A DNA stretch of 64,000 nucleotides from Ignavibacterium sp. (lineage in GTDB: Bacteria; Bacteroidota; Ignavibacteria; Ignavibacteriales; Ignavibacteriaceae): assembly GCA_032027145.1 (NCBI GenBank), contig JAVSMP010000001.1, positions 2,857,116 to 2,921,115 on the forward strand. The letters are read 5' to 3'. Positions 25,918 through 35,180 of the stretch are shown piece after piece. Position 1 is the stretch's first letter, and each line of letters starts with the position of its first letter. The translations under genes were made by a program, and so were the position numbers. The notes under the pieces are model-generated. The model worked only from the letters and a program-made list of their open reading frames with translations. It had not been told where the DNA came from and did no database searches.

Positions 25918-26753
25918 TATCCTTTTAAAGCTCCTGATACTAAACCAGTAGTTAACCACTTTCGCATAAAGACAAATAAAATTATTGATGGAATAGTAGC
26001 AATAACACTTGCTGCTGCTAGAGGTCCTGTTCTTGCCTGCCCCTCCATTCCTGTATATCTTGCTAATTCTACTTGTAAAGTAGCCAAAGCTGGACTTTTC
26101 ATTAACACGAATGCAAAGAAAAATTCATTCCAGGCAGATATAAAAGAAAATAATGCAGATGCCCCTATCGCTGGTAGCAAAAGTGGCATTATTACTTTGA
26201 ATATTACTTCTGTTCGTGTAGCTCCATCAATCACAGCAGCTTCTTCCAATTCGATCGGAATACTTTTCACATAACCGTGCATCATCCATAAAACAAATGG
26301 GAGTGACCAAACAACATAAATTAGCGTAAGACCTACAAGCGAATCTGTTAACCCTATATACCTAAGTAAAACATAAAGCGGTATCATCACAAGAATGACC
26401 GGAAAGATCTGCGATACAAGTATCCATCCTAAAATACCGGTATTTATAATTGATTTATATCTTACCATTGCATAAGCGGATGGGACTGCAATTAATAAAA
26501 CCAAAATTGTAGAAATAATTCCAACTATCAGGCTGTTCCACATTGTGAGAAAAACTTGTTGTCCTTCAATAACAGAAAGATAGTGCTCGAAAGTAATCTG
26601 CTGGGGTAGAATTGTTGGAGTACCTGAATATATTTCTGGTGTTGATTTTAATGAACTTGATACAACCCAAACAAGAGGAAATAATAAAAAGACAATGTAT
26701 ATAACGATCAGAAAATGAATTGATCCTTTGGTGAAAAATCTTTTTAGACTCAT
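25917..26753 (-). CDS. sugar ABC transporter permease (MalG/CUT1 type)
   Basis: 278 aa with six transmembrane segments. The EAA loop, which contacts the ATPase, is EEAAVIDGATRTEVIFKVIMP (about 190-210). The N-terminal SSLKSTPEIYSG segment is typical of the MalG-like subunit. It overlaps the partner permease gene by 4 bp and abuts the binding-protein gene. Confidence 0.93.
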   Translation of the reverse strand: MSLKRFFTKGSIHFLIVIYIVFLLFPLVWVVSSSLKSTPEIYSGTPTILPQQITFEHYLSVIEGQQVFLTMWNSLIVGIISTILVLLIAVPSAYAMVRYKSIINTGILGWILVSQIFPVILVMIPLYVLLRYIGLTDSLVGLTLIYVVWSLPFVLWMMHGYVKSIPIELEEAAVIDGATRTEVIFKVIMPLLLPAIGASALFSFISAWNEFFFAFVLMKSPALATLQVELARYTGMEGQARTGPLAAASVIATIPSIILFVFMRKWLTTGLVSGALKG

Positions 26754-27661
26754 AATTCTTTTCTTTCTCGCAATTGAACATGTATATACATAAACAAAAT
26801 AACAGAAAGTATTATTACCATTACATTACCTATAGCTGCTGCATAACCAATGTAACCATATCGGAATCCTTCTTCATAAGCTGCTAACATTGGTAATCTT
26901 GTCATACCGCCGGGTCCGCCTTGAGTAAGTACCCATATGATACCAAAAGTATTAAAGTTCCACATAAACGTTAATGAAATTATTGCTGCTAAAACAGGTT
27001 TTAAAACTGGTAAGGTAATATGCCAAAATTGATCCCACAATCCTGCGCCATCGATTTTACTTGCTTCATATAAGTCGTTTGATATGGTTTGTAAACCAGC
27101 TAAAATAAAAATTGCGGCTTTAGATATTTCACCCCATACTCCAGCAACTATTACTGCCGGAATTACATACTCGAAATTTGTTAACCAATTTATTGGTGTA
27201 CTGATCAAACCAAAATCATTAAGTAATATGTTTACTGCGCCTGCATTTGGTTCATACATTTGTCTCCACAATATTCCTCTAATTATCGGAGGCGTTGCCC
27301 ATGGAATTAAAATCAAAACAGTATAAAAAGCAACGAATTTTATTTTATTATTTAATAGAAGTGCTAAGCCTAATCCGAGAGAAACTTGAAGTGCAGTAAC
27401 TACCAAGGTCCAAATCATTCCAATTTTAAATGAACTCCAAAAATATTCATCATTAAATAATTGGATATAATTATCTAAACCATTAAAAGTAATTGGATCA
27501 CCAAGACGATAATCTGTAAATCCTAAATATATCCCGCGTAGTAATGGTAAAAGAGAAAACACACTCACAAGAAGAATTACAGGGAACAACAATTGAATTT
27601 GTCCAATTTCCTTCTTCGAATAGATTGTATGTCTTTTCTTTTTAAATAAATCCATTTTCAA
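26750..27661 (-). CDS. sugar ABC transporter permease (MalF/UgpA type)
   Basis: 303 aa with six transmembrane segments after a basic N-terminus. The EAA loop is YEASKIDGAGLWDQFWHITLP, and FNTFGIIWVLTQGGPGG near the C-terminus is a MalF/UgpA hallmark. It forms a heterodimer with the downstream permease. It begins 11 bp after the serine hydrolase gene. Confidence 0.93.
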   Translation of the reverse strand: MKMDLFKKKRHTIYSKKEIGQIQLLFPVILLVSVFSLLPLLRGIYLGFTDYRLGDPITFNGLDNYIQLFNDEYFWSSFKIGMIWTLVVTALQVSLGLGLALLLNNKIKFVAFYTVLILIPWATPPIIRGILWRQMYEPNAGAVNILLNDFGLISTPINWLTNFEYVIPAVIVAGVWGEISKAAIFILAGLQTISNDLYEASKIDGAGLWDQFWHITLPVLKPVLAAIISLTFMWNFNTFGIIWVLTQGGPGGMTRLPMLAAYEEGFRYGYIGYAAAIGNVMVIILSVILFMYIHVQLRERKEL

Positions 27662-27672
27662 TATGGTTGTAA

Positions 27673-30096
27673 CTAGTTTTTAACTAATTCGCAACAGAGT
27701 TTCACTAACGAATTTTCAAAATCACTGTGTGATTTTCCTGGTTTATTTCTTGCTGAGATTATAATTAGATCTTTTTGTGGATCAATAATAAAGACTGTTC
27801 CGGAAGCTGCACCGTGACCAAAGGCAGTTTCACTTAGTCCGTTGCCTGATATTCTTGATGTTCCAATTCCCCATTCTCTATCACTAACTTTAAATTTAAT
27901 AGGTAACATATTTTCAAATGATCTTTGTGAAAAAAACTTATAGCCATTGTATGTGCCTTTGTTTAGCAGCATCTGTCCGAATTTGGCTAGATCTAATGCA
28001 TTGCAATACAATCCACCATAAGTATTATCTGAATATGCACTATTCATTCCAAGTGGATAAAATATATTATCCTGGAATAAATAAGGAACAGCTTTACCTG
28101 TAATTCTTTCAATTACTTTTCCAGCTAATGCATAGCCTACTCTATGGTAAGAGAATGTTTTTCCAATATCTACAAATGGAAGAACTTGGGCAATTTGATT
28201 CTCAAGAGCGACATTCCAATCTGAAGCCCATTCACCGGCAAAGTCTAATCCGCTTGTATGATTTAATAAATGTCGGATTGATAGTTTACTATTGCCATCA
28301 ATTTCATTTAAGTATTTACTAATTGGAACATCAAGATCTATTAAACCTTGTTCAACAAACTGCATCACCAAAACTCCGGTTAGAAGTTTTGTAATAGATG
28401 CCATCCATATCTTAGAATTTTTACTTATCGGTTTACCATTTTTTTCTAATCCAAATGCTTCATAAAAAACAATTTTACCTTTGTGAACAATTAACGTAAC
28501 ATTTGGTGTCTCGCCTATTTTAGCCCAATCAGCACAAAGATTTTTTATTTTATTCATTTGATCTGCATTGTAAGTGGACTCAACTTGCACAGTGTCTTTT
28601 AAAAATGGAAAAGATCTTTTATCATTTTTTTTAGGAGTAGACAACGGATTAATTAAATTATTTTTTCTGTCTAGTATTGATTTTAGAGAAATCCACCATT
28701 GCCTATCTTTAATTCTGGGTACATCATATTCTTTTGATTGAAGGTTTAGCTCATCCAAACCAGCTAAAAAGATTGCAGCATCTGGATTATTTTTAGGAAA
28801 ATATTTTAAACTTCCAAAAGAATATCTTTCTAAATTTTTCGAATATTGTTCCCAGGCTTCATCAGAAATTCCATATTCAGTCAACTTGTTAATTGTAACA
28901 GGCACATTATTGCTGTAACCATCATACTCAACATCAGAGCAGAATAATGTTACATACCGTTTTATTTTAAATCCCGATGGAGTTATACCTTCAATTACTG
29001 CTCCGTAACGCCCAGGTTTGTTTGCAGTATTTACCTTTTTAAAATCTTTATCAAAGTATGTTAAGTTTAACGAAAATTTTCCAAGCTCATTTTCAACTCG
29101 TACTTCATTTTTCCAAAGAAACTTTGGAAATTCACCAACAGGAAAAACATAACGCTCACAAATTAATTCCTCATCCATAAAAGCAAACAAACGCTGTTTA
29201 CTTATTTCATTCCAACAAATTGTATCAACTGAAGTATCATCAATTTTTATAATTGTAACTGAATCATTATTAGGTTGCAGATATCTTGGAATAAAAATAT
29301 TTGATTTAGATATCAGCCCATCAGAGCTAAATCCGCCATCTGCAATTACAATACCCGAATTAAATAGCTGGATTTTAGATTTAGCATATTTACTTGAAGC
29401 ACAGAGTTTTAACTCAGCATCGCCCATATTAATGAAATCAACACTAGAGTATAATTCTTTTTGTTCATTCAGTTTCATATATTCAAGAGCATCAGCATAA
29501 GCAAAGATTCGATACCAAATTTCTTTTTCTGCTGGTTGTGCCTTGATTTTTATTTTTAATGATTTTTTTTCTGATAAGAAGGATGATGGAACAGTTAAAA
29601 CCATATAACCAAAATTCGCACCATTTGAATTTTGATAAACCGCAGTAAATGATAGTTGTATCGCATTATTGCCTAATGTACTCCAATCCATATCATTTTT
29701 GGTTAAGAAAGATATTATGTATTCATCATCAATAAATAAATCAAACCATTCAGTTCCAAGATTATTTCCAAAACCACAATTCCATAAAAAATTAATTGCT
29801 TCAGAATTAAGCGATGCAGGGATTTCTGCAGTAATCCATTCAACTAAATTTTCACTGCCTAAAGTTCTTACGACATAAGCAGAATCTCTGTGCGTTCCAC
29901 TTCTGTGAGAATGATAAGGTGAATACGAACCTGATTTGATTGAGTTAAATCCTTCCAACCATTTCGTCGATTGAGATTGAATAGAGATATGAAGTTTAGC
30001 AACTGCCTCAATATTTACTTGAGCATATGTAGGATGAATAAATAAAAACAGGCACAAGCATAAAATGATACTTTGTTTTTCAATTATTGGAATCAT
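27673..30096 (-). CDS. secreted serine beta-lactamase-like hydrolase with large N-terminal region
   Basis: 807 aa. Signal peptide at 1-25 (ending TYAQ). Residues 30-500 form a beta-rich region without a recognised domain, containing a segment with FDLFIDDEYIISFL and Ig-like stretches. The C-terminal 290 residues are a class C beta-lactamase/esterase fold. Its nucleophile motif is SITK (in WMASITKLL), a Tyr motif lies at YHRVGYALAG, and the third motif is HGAASGT. Such proteins are often esterases or D-aminopeptidases rather than true beta-lactamases. Lying between the ABC permeases and the NHL-esterase gene, it may trim the imported substrate outside the cytoplasm (inference). Confidence 0.8.
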   Translation of the reverse strand: MIPIIEKQSIILCLCLFLFIHPTYAQVNIEAVAKLHISIQSQSTKWLEGFNSIKSGSYSPYHSHRSGTHRDSAYVVRTLGSENLVEWITAEIPASLNSEAINFLWNCGFGNNLGTEWFDLFIDDEYIISFLTKNDMDWSTLGNNAIQLSFTAVYQNSNGANFGYMVLTVPSSFLSEKKSLKIKIKAQPAEKEIWYRIFAYADALEYMKLNEQKELYSSVDFINMGDAELKLCASSKYAKSKIQLFNSGIVIADGGFSSDGLISKSNIFIPRYLQPNNDSVTIIKIDDTSVDTICWNEISKQRLFAFMDEELICERYVFPVGEFPKFLWKNEVRVENELGKFSLNLTYFDKDFKKVNTANKPGRYGAVIEGITPSGFKIKRYVTLFCSDVEYDGYSNNVPVTINKLTEYGISDEAWEQYSKNLERYSFGSLKYFPKNNPDAAIFLAGLDELNLQSKEYDVPRIKDRQWWISLKSILDRKNNLINPLSTPKKNDKRSFPFLKDTVQVESTYNADQMNKIKNLCADWAKIGETPNVTLIVHKGKIVFYEAFGLEKNGKPISKNSKIWMASITKLLTGVLVMQFVEQGLIDLDVPISKYLNEIDGNSKLSIRHLLNHTSGLDFAGEWASDWNVALENQIAQVLPFVDIGKTFSYHRVGYALAGKVIERITGKAVPYLFQDNIFYPLGMNSAYSDNTYGGLYCNALDLAKFGQMLLNKGTYNGYKFFSQRSFENMLPIKFKVSDREWGIGTSRISGNGLSETAFGHGAASGTVFIIDPQKDLIIISARNKPGKSHSDFENSLVKLCCELVKN

Positions 30097-30114
30097 ATAG
30101 TCATAAAAACCTTT

Positions 30115-31815
30115 TCAGTCTAATCTATTTGTAAGCAGCCATTCAAAAACAGCTGGGTTATTGTACGTTCTTGTCCAAGCATCATGAAACAGATCAGAAT
30201 AAATAGTAAACAGTGGATTTCCACCACAATTTATTAAAGTAGTTACAACACTCTGTGCTTTGTACAAAGGGATTATAGGATCATGCTGACCATGAAATCC
30301 CCAAAAAGGAATATCCTTTATTACGCACAAATCCCAACCATCCTCAATCCTGAATGCGATCGGCATTAAAGTAGCAAAGCGATCCGGATATCTAATAGCC
30401 AAATCAATTGTTCCAATTCCTCCCATACTAAACCCGGTTAAATAAATTCGGTTCGTATCAACTGGATATCGAACAATTGCACTATCAATAAGTTTATTTA
30501 GCTTAAGTTGGATTCCATCATTGTAATACCATTCTGTTGATAAAGGACATTGTGGTGATATTACTATAAAAGGAAAATCATTTTTACCATCTAAAATTTT
30601 TGGAAGTCCATCACCTTTAACACGCCACAAATCTTCACCACGCTCACCAATTCCGTGCAAAGATATTATCAATGGAAATTTTCCATTCTCAACTGCGGAT
30701 GAATCACGCGGTATAAATAGTAAATAGTTTAATGTTGAAGGATCATAAATCTCTTGTTGTATAATAGGGTCGCTTCCAAAATCAGGCTGGCCAATTACAT
30801 AATCAGCATAAGCACCATTTGGTTGTGAGGATGCGTGATCAAAAATAAGCACTCTGTGATTGGATTCATCTACAAGATAAATTCTTCCAGCCTTATCACC
30901 ATAAACTCCACGTAAATTACCAACTCCATTTCTTGAGTAGTTTATTAAGTTTGTTGTAAAATCCGGCTGGCCCAGAACACCATCAGCTTCTGCACCATTT
31001 GATTTAAATGAAACAGAATCGAACCTCACTACCCTTCTATTATCATCCTCACAAACCCATAAATTATCATCTTTGTCTAAATAAACTCCCATTGGTTTGT
31101 TCATTTTGGTTGATGATAAGCCACTTGTTCCGGTATTGAAATCAGGTTGACCTAAAACAAAATCCGCATTTGCACCATTTGTTAATGTAGAGGCATTATC
31201 AAATCTCAGTACGCGATTATTCAATCGGTCTGTGATCCATAGTCTATCATCTCCATCAACAAAAATTCCAACCGGGCCTTTCATTTTATTTATACTTGTA
31301 CCTGATGTATTTACTGTAAATCCAGCTTGACCCAACACTACATCAGCGGATGCACCACTGGATTTTGATGAAGCGTTTTCGAACTTTAATACTCTGTTGT
31401 TTAAATAATCACTTACCCAAAGATTGCCTGAGCTATCAACAAAAACCCTTATTGGATCATTGAATTTTGAAGCAGACAATCCGCTGGTAGAAGAATTAAA
31501 ATCTAATTGTCCAAAAACTGCTTCTGCTGAAGAACCATTCATCATTTTATCTTCAGAACTCCATCTAAGTACACGGTTATTATATCGATCTGCAACAAAT
31601 AATTTTCCTGTTGTTGGATCAATTGCTACGCCAGAAGGTGCATTTAATTTGTTCGATGTTGTTCCTGCAGTACCAGAAATAAAATCTAATTGTCCTATTA
31701 CTCCGCTTGCAGGCATATTGTTTACAAGCGGTGATTGTGCTGAGGTGATTACTGTAAATAAAACAAAATAAATTGGAAGGTATATCTTTGTTTTGAGTTG
31801 ATTAAAGAGTTTCAT
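30115..31815 (-). CDS. NHL beta-propeller fused to an alpha/beta-hydrolase (esterase)
   Basis: 566 aa. Signal peptide at 1-26. Six NHL-type blades (about 30-345) carry repeated (F/V)VDxxGxLWVxDxxNNRVLRF and VLGQPDF motifs. After YVIGQPDFGSDP the sequence switches abruptly to an esterase domain (about 355-566) with PLIISLHGIGERGE (oxyanion loop), nucleophile elbow GFSMGG, and likely Asp/His in GQHDPIIP and LFHDAW. There is no T9SS sorting domain, unlike its close paralogue at 33290-35029. It appears to be a chimera between an NHL protein and a dienelactone-hydrolase or PHB-depolymerase-like esterase. It is 10 bp downstream of the short NHL/T9SS gene. Confidence 0.82.
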   Translation of the reverse strand: MKLFNQLKTKIYLPIYFVLFTVITSAQSPLVNNMPASGVIGQLDFISGTAGTTSNKLNAPSGVAIDPTTGKLFVADRYNNRVLRWSSEDKMMNGSSAEAVFGQLDFNSSTSGLSASKFNDPIRVFVDSSGNLWVSDYLNNRVLKFENASSKSSGASADVVLGQAGFTVNTSGTSINKMKGPVGIFVDGDDRLWITDRLNNRVLRFDNASTLTNGANADFVLGQPDFNTGTSGLSSTKMNKPMGVYLDKDDNLWVCEDDNRRVVRFDSVSFKSNGAEADGVLGQPDFTTNLINYSRNGVGNLRGVYGDKAGRIYLVDESNHRVLIFDHASSQPNGAYADYVIGQPDFGSDPIIQQEIYDPSTLNYLLFIPRDSSAVENGKFPLIISLHGIGERGEDLWRVKGDGLPKILDGKNDFPFIVISPQCPLSTEWYYNDGIQLKLNKLIDSAIVRYPVDTNRIYLTGFSMGGIGTIDLAIRYPDRFATLMPIAFRIEDGWDLCVIKDIPFWGFHGQHDPIIPLYKAQSVVTTLINCGGNPLFTIYSDLFHDAWTRTYNNPAVFEWLLTNRLD

Positions 31816-31825
31816 TCCATAATCC

Positions 31826-32347
31826 TTACTTTATCAAGCACATTTTTTTTGATTCAATTCCAGTTTTGGTGCGAAGGGAATAAATATAAATTCCACTCGA
31901 ATAATTTTCTGCATTGAACCTAATTGAATAAATAGTATTTGCGGCTGCTATTTCATCGAATAGCACGGCAACTTTTTGACCCAACAAATTGTGGACTTCT
32001 AATTTTACAACACCAGTAATTCTTACTGAGAATGAAATATTTGTTATGGGATTAAACGGATTAGGATAATTTTGTCCTAGTGAAAAATCTAAAGGATAAT
32101 TTATTGAGTGGATTTCATTTAATGCTGTCAGAGTTGAGACATCAAATCGCATCACTCGATTATTATCAAAATCAGTGATCCAAATATTACCATTGTAAGA
32201 ATCAACAAATAATGATTGTGGATAGGTAAAATTACTTGCTGTAGGTGTGATAAAAATGTTTTCAGTTTGATTTGACTGAGCGATAATAAAAATTGTATTC
32301 ATCCCGAAGATTATCAAAAGGATATATAGTGATTTGAAATATTGCAT
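31826..32347 (-). CDS. short secreted protein: one NHL blade plus T9SS sorting domain
   Basis: 173 aa. Signal peptide at 1-23. A single NHL blade (about 40-72: SLFVDSYNGNIWITDFDNNRVMRFDV in two parts) is followed by a T9SS type A C-terminal domain (about 88-173) with LGQNYPNPFNP and SSGIYIYSLRT...KKMCLIK. It corresponds to the last blade and tail of a protein like that at 33290-35029, exactly the part missing from the neighbouring NHL-esterase. It could be a rearranged fragment that regained a signal peptide. Whether it has an independent function is unclear. Confidence 0.7.
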   Translation of the reverse strand: MQYFKSLYILLIIFGMNTIFIIAQSNQTENIFITPTASNFTYPQSLFVDSYNGNIWITDFDNNRVMRFDVSTLTALNEIHSINYPLDFSLGQNYPNPFNPITNISFSVRITGVVKLEVHNLLGQKVAVLFDEIAAANTIYSIRFNAENYSSGIYIYSLRTKTGIESKKMCLIK

Positions 32348-32476
32348 ATACTATGTCTAAAAAGAATTTTAAAATGTTCTGCAACCTGAGTGCAGATTTA
32401 CTTTAAAAAAGGTTGTTTCCAAAATAAATCTGAAACAGTCTTAAAAATAATCCTATCCTTAATCTATATATAGTTA

Positions 32477-33290
32477 GTCTCATATGATACCTAAACGAAG
32501 ATTAAGTAATTTTAACTAATAATCTCCCGGAGTTATCTATGATAACTGTTAATTCATTTTCTGACAGACTTCAATCAAAGTCTGTTAAATATTCTATCAT
32601 CAATAACATTGCAAGGGACTTTAACCTCACGCCCATCCTTGCCGAGGCTTGCTTCAACCAGATAAAAGATTATTTCACCGAGCACGTTCAGCTTAATCTT
32701 ACCTCTGGTCAGGTTCACTACCTGGCTGTTGATGATCGTGAGTCTGCTGGTAAACCTGTTCAGCTCTACCTTAAAAAATCTGTTCATCTTGCTCTTCATA
32801 ACACTGATGAGGATTTATCTGTTTACAAAAAGCAAAGTCTTGCTGCTCTGCGTCAGCACTGACTCATCCGCATCACCAAAGAGGTAATTGAACAGGTGCT
32901 TTGCTCACTCAACTAGATCTTGCTGTGCTGCTCTCGGTTAATGAATACACTGCTGATAATTATGTTAGAGAATATCAATCTCTTTATGGAAGATCCTTAC
33001 CTACTCGTGGTAACATACAACAGATACGAAGTGGACAGACAAACAAAAAAGAAATTATCTCTTTTTATCAGAAGGGTTATCTTGTCCCTGCAATTTGTCA
33101 AAGAACTAATCACTCTAAGGATGCTGTTGAACGTTACATCCGTAATTTTGAAGCCGTCAGACTTCTATCGAAAAAGTTTGATGACTTAAATACTATTTCT
33201 CTTGTTACTATCTGTTGTCAGCCAGTATATTGACTTATTACCGGCTGACTTGAAACTTTATTTTACCCTTCCTTGGGTATCATTTGATAC
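32477..33290 (+). mobile_element. 814-bp element with terminal inverted repeats carrying a decayed DUF1670 gene
   Basis: The ends are imperfect inverted repeats. Left, from the flanking TA, reads TAGTCTCATATGATACC-T-AA; right, reverse-complemented, reads TAGTATCAAATGATACC-C-AA (17 of 20 positions agree). Each arm contains the palindrome GTATCAxxTGATAC or a near match. A TA dinucleotide lies just outside both ends (32475-32476 and 33291-33292), consistent with a TA target duplication. The element lies inside the long minus-strand locus in the opposite coding direction. Mobility is inferred from structure only. Confidence 0.55.
32539..33233 (+). pseudogene. DUF1670-like protein, disrupted
   Basis: Two adjacent open frames form one protein. 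The first (32539-32862, 107 aa) starts MITVNSFSDRLQSKSVKYSI and ends at TGA within a reading that continues LIRITKEVIEQ. The second (from about 32901, 110 aa, another frame) has LTQLDLAVLLSVNEYTADN, LPTRGNIQQIRSG and HHSKDAVERYI-like helices, matching the C-terminal HTH-rich part of DUF1670 proteins. One nonsense change (CGA to TGA would explain it) and one missing base near 32896 separate the halves. AGTTATCTATG precedes the start without a strong Shine-Dalgarno. The family's function is unknown; the two HTH-like regions suggest DNA binding. Confidence 0.65.
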
Positions 33291-35029
33291 TATTTCATCA
33301 ACAGCATTTTCTTTGTTTGGTTAAATTGAGCTGTTTGGATAGAATAGAAATAAATACCACTTGATAAATCAGATGCATGAAAATCGATTTCATGAAGTCC
33401 TTGATCTTGTATTTCATTAACCAAAACTGCAACTTCTTCACCAATTGAGTTCATAATTACAACCTTCACATTGCTTCTGTCTTTTAGAATATATCCAATT
33501 TTTGTAGTGGGGTTAAATGGATTTGGGTAATTCTGTAGTAAAGCATAATTATCAAGATTGGCAACATTAACTTCGATTGAATTCGAATATTCAAATTGAC
33601 CATTATAATCGATCTGCTTTAATCTATAAATGTAAACGCCAGCCGATAAATTTTTATCCACATAAGTATAGTTTCGTGCATCAGTAGTTGTACCAAATCC
33701 TTTTATGAATCCAACTGTAATAAATTCAGGATTTGAATTACTTCTTTGAATTTCAAAACCATTGTTGTTAAGTTCAGTTGCGGTACTCCAATATAAAGCA
33801 ACCTGCTGATTTTGAGAAACTGCAGTGAATGAAGTAAGTTCAACAGGTAATGGAGATACATCGTAACGTAATACACGATGACTGTAAGTATCTGGTATCC
33901 AAATATGACTATTTGCGTTATCAATAAAAACATATGATGGGTAATTCAGTCCAGTTTGCGAAGTAACTCCACCTGTTGTTACAAAATCGGGTTGACCCAG
34001 AACATAATCAGCATCACCACCATTTGGTCTTGAATCTGCATCATTAAATACTATAACTCTGCTATTACCTTCATCACCAACATATAATCTTCCCATTCCA
34101 TCCATAAATGTACCACGTGGTCCATCAAATTTTGATTGAGATAATCCTGAAGACGAACTAACAAAATCAATCTGTCCTAAAACTCCATTTGCAGGTGAAC
34201 CATTGGCTAAACCTGCTGCGTTATCAAATCGTAATACACGATTATTATACCGATCAGCTACCCATAACTTTCCTGTTACATCAACGTAAACTCCCCAAGG
34301 AGCATCAAATTTTAAAGCAGTTGTTCCCGAAGAACTGGAAGTAAAATCAGTTTGTCCTAAAACTCCATCTGCATTGCCGCCATTAGGTTTACCTGAAGCA
34401 TTATCAAACCTTAAAACTCTATTATTGTCTTTATCGCAAACCCATAAACTACCACTACCATCTACAAAAACGCTTGTTGGGGCACTCAATAAACCAGCTG
34501 TTGTTCCAGCAGTATTTGATGTAAAGTTAGACTGACCTAAAACGCCATCAGCATTAGCACCAGTTAATTTTGTTGAAGCGTTATCGAATCTTAATATACG
34601 ATGATTATCTCGATCAGCAACCCATAAAGTTCCATTTGCATCAACATAAACTCCGTTTGGATTATTCATTGTTGCAGCAGATATACCACCGGTATTTGCA
34701 GTTCTGGTTACAAAATCTGGTTGTCCAAACACAACCTCTGCTGGTGAGCCATTAATTAGCTTGTCAGCTGAACTCCATCGCAAAACTCTTCTATTGTCTC
34801 TATCAGCAACAAATAATTTTCCTGTAGTTGGATCAACCGCAACACAGAATGGTTCTGCTAAAGTTGTGGTTGTAGGAGAAGTATAATTGGTATTTGTTAC
34901 AAAATCCATTGTACCCAACACACCATTTGCTGGCATATTGTTAAATAAAGGAACCTGAGAAAATATTGACACACTGAGTACTGTCAACAGTATTATTAGC
35001 ATCCCCAAAAACATCTTAATATCTTTCAT
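33290..35029 (-). CDS. NHL-repeat beta-propeller protein with T9SS sorting domain
   Basis: 579 aa. Signal peptide at 1-25. NHL-type blades (about 30-395) repeat xxVDGxGxLWVxDxxNNRVLRFDNA and xVLGQxDF. A fibronectin-like segment (about 400-480: WSTATELNNNGFEIQRS, YRLKQIDYNGQFEYS) precedes the T9SS type A domain (about 495-579: LLQNYPNPFNPTTKI ... SSGIYFYSI ... KKMLLMK). It is exported to the cell surface and probably binds or hydrolyses a ligand with its propeller. The TAG stop lies at the edge of the neighbouring mobile element. Close paralogue of the NHL part of the gene at 30115. Confidence 0.88.
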   Translation of the reverse strand: MKDIKMFLGMLIILLTVLSVSIFSQVPLFNNMPANGVLGTMDFVTNTNYTSPTTTTLAEPFCVAVDPTTGKLFVADRDNRRVLRWSSADKLINGSPAEVVFGQPDFVTRTANTGGISAATMNNPNGVYVDANGTLWVADRDNHRILRFDNASTKLTGANADGVLGQSNFTSNTAGTTAGLLSAPTSVFVDGSGSLWVCDKDNNRVLRFDNASGKPNGGNADGVLGQTDFTSSSSGTTALKFDAPWGVYVDVTGKLWVADRYNNRVLRFDNAAGLANGSPANGVLGQIDFVSSSSGLSQSKFDGPRGTFMDGMGRLYVGDEGNSRVIVFNDADSRPNGGDADYVLGQPDFVTTGGVTSQTGLNYPSYVFIDNANSHIWIPDTYSHRVLRYDVSPLPVELTSFTAVSQNQQVALYWSTATELNNNGFEIQRSNSNPEFITVGFIKGFGTTTDARNYTYVDKNLSAGVYIYRLKQIDYNGQFEYSNSIEVNVANLDNYALLQNYPNPFNPTTKIGYILKDRSNVKVVIMNSIGEEVAVLVNEIQDQGLHEIDFHASDLSSGIYFYSIQTAQFNQTKKMLLMK

Positions 35030-35180
35030 TTTACCTTCCTAAAAAAAGTTAATAATAAATTTTATTATTTAGCTCGTAGCGCTGTAGATAATTAAAGTTA
35101 ACCTCCTTTCAAAATTGGAACTCACTAAATGTTAATGAGTTCCTAAATAATTTTGGATTAAAAAATATTACCACTTTTAA

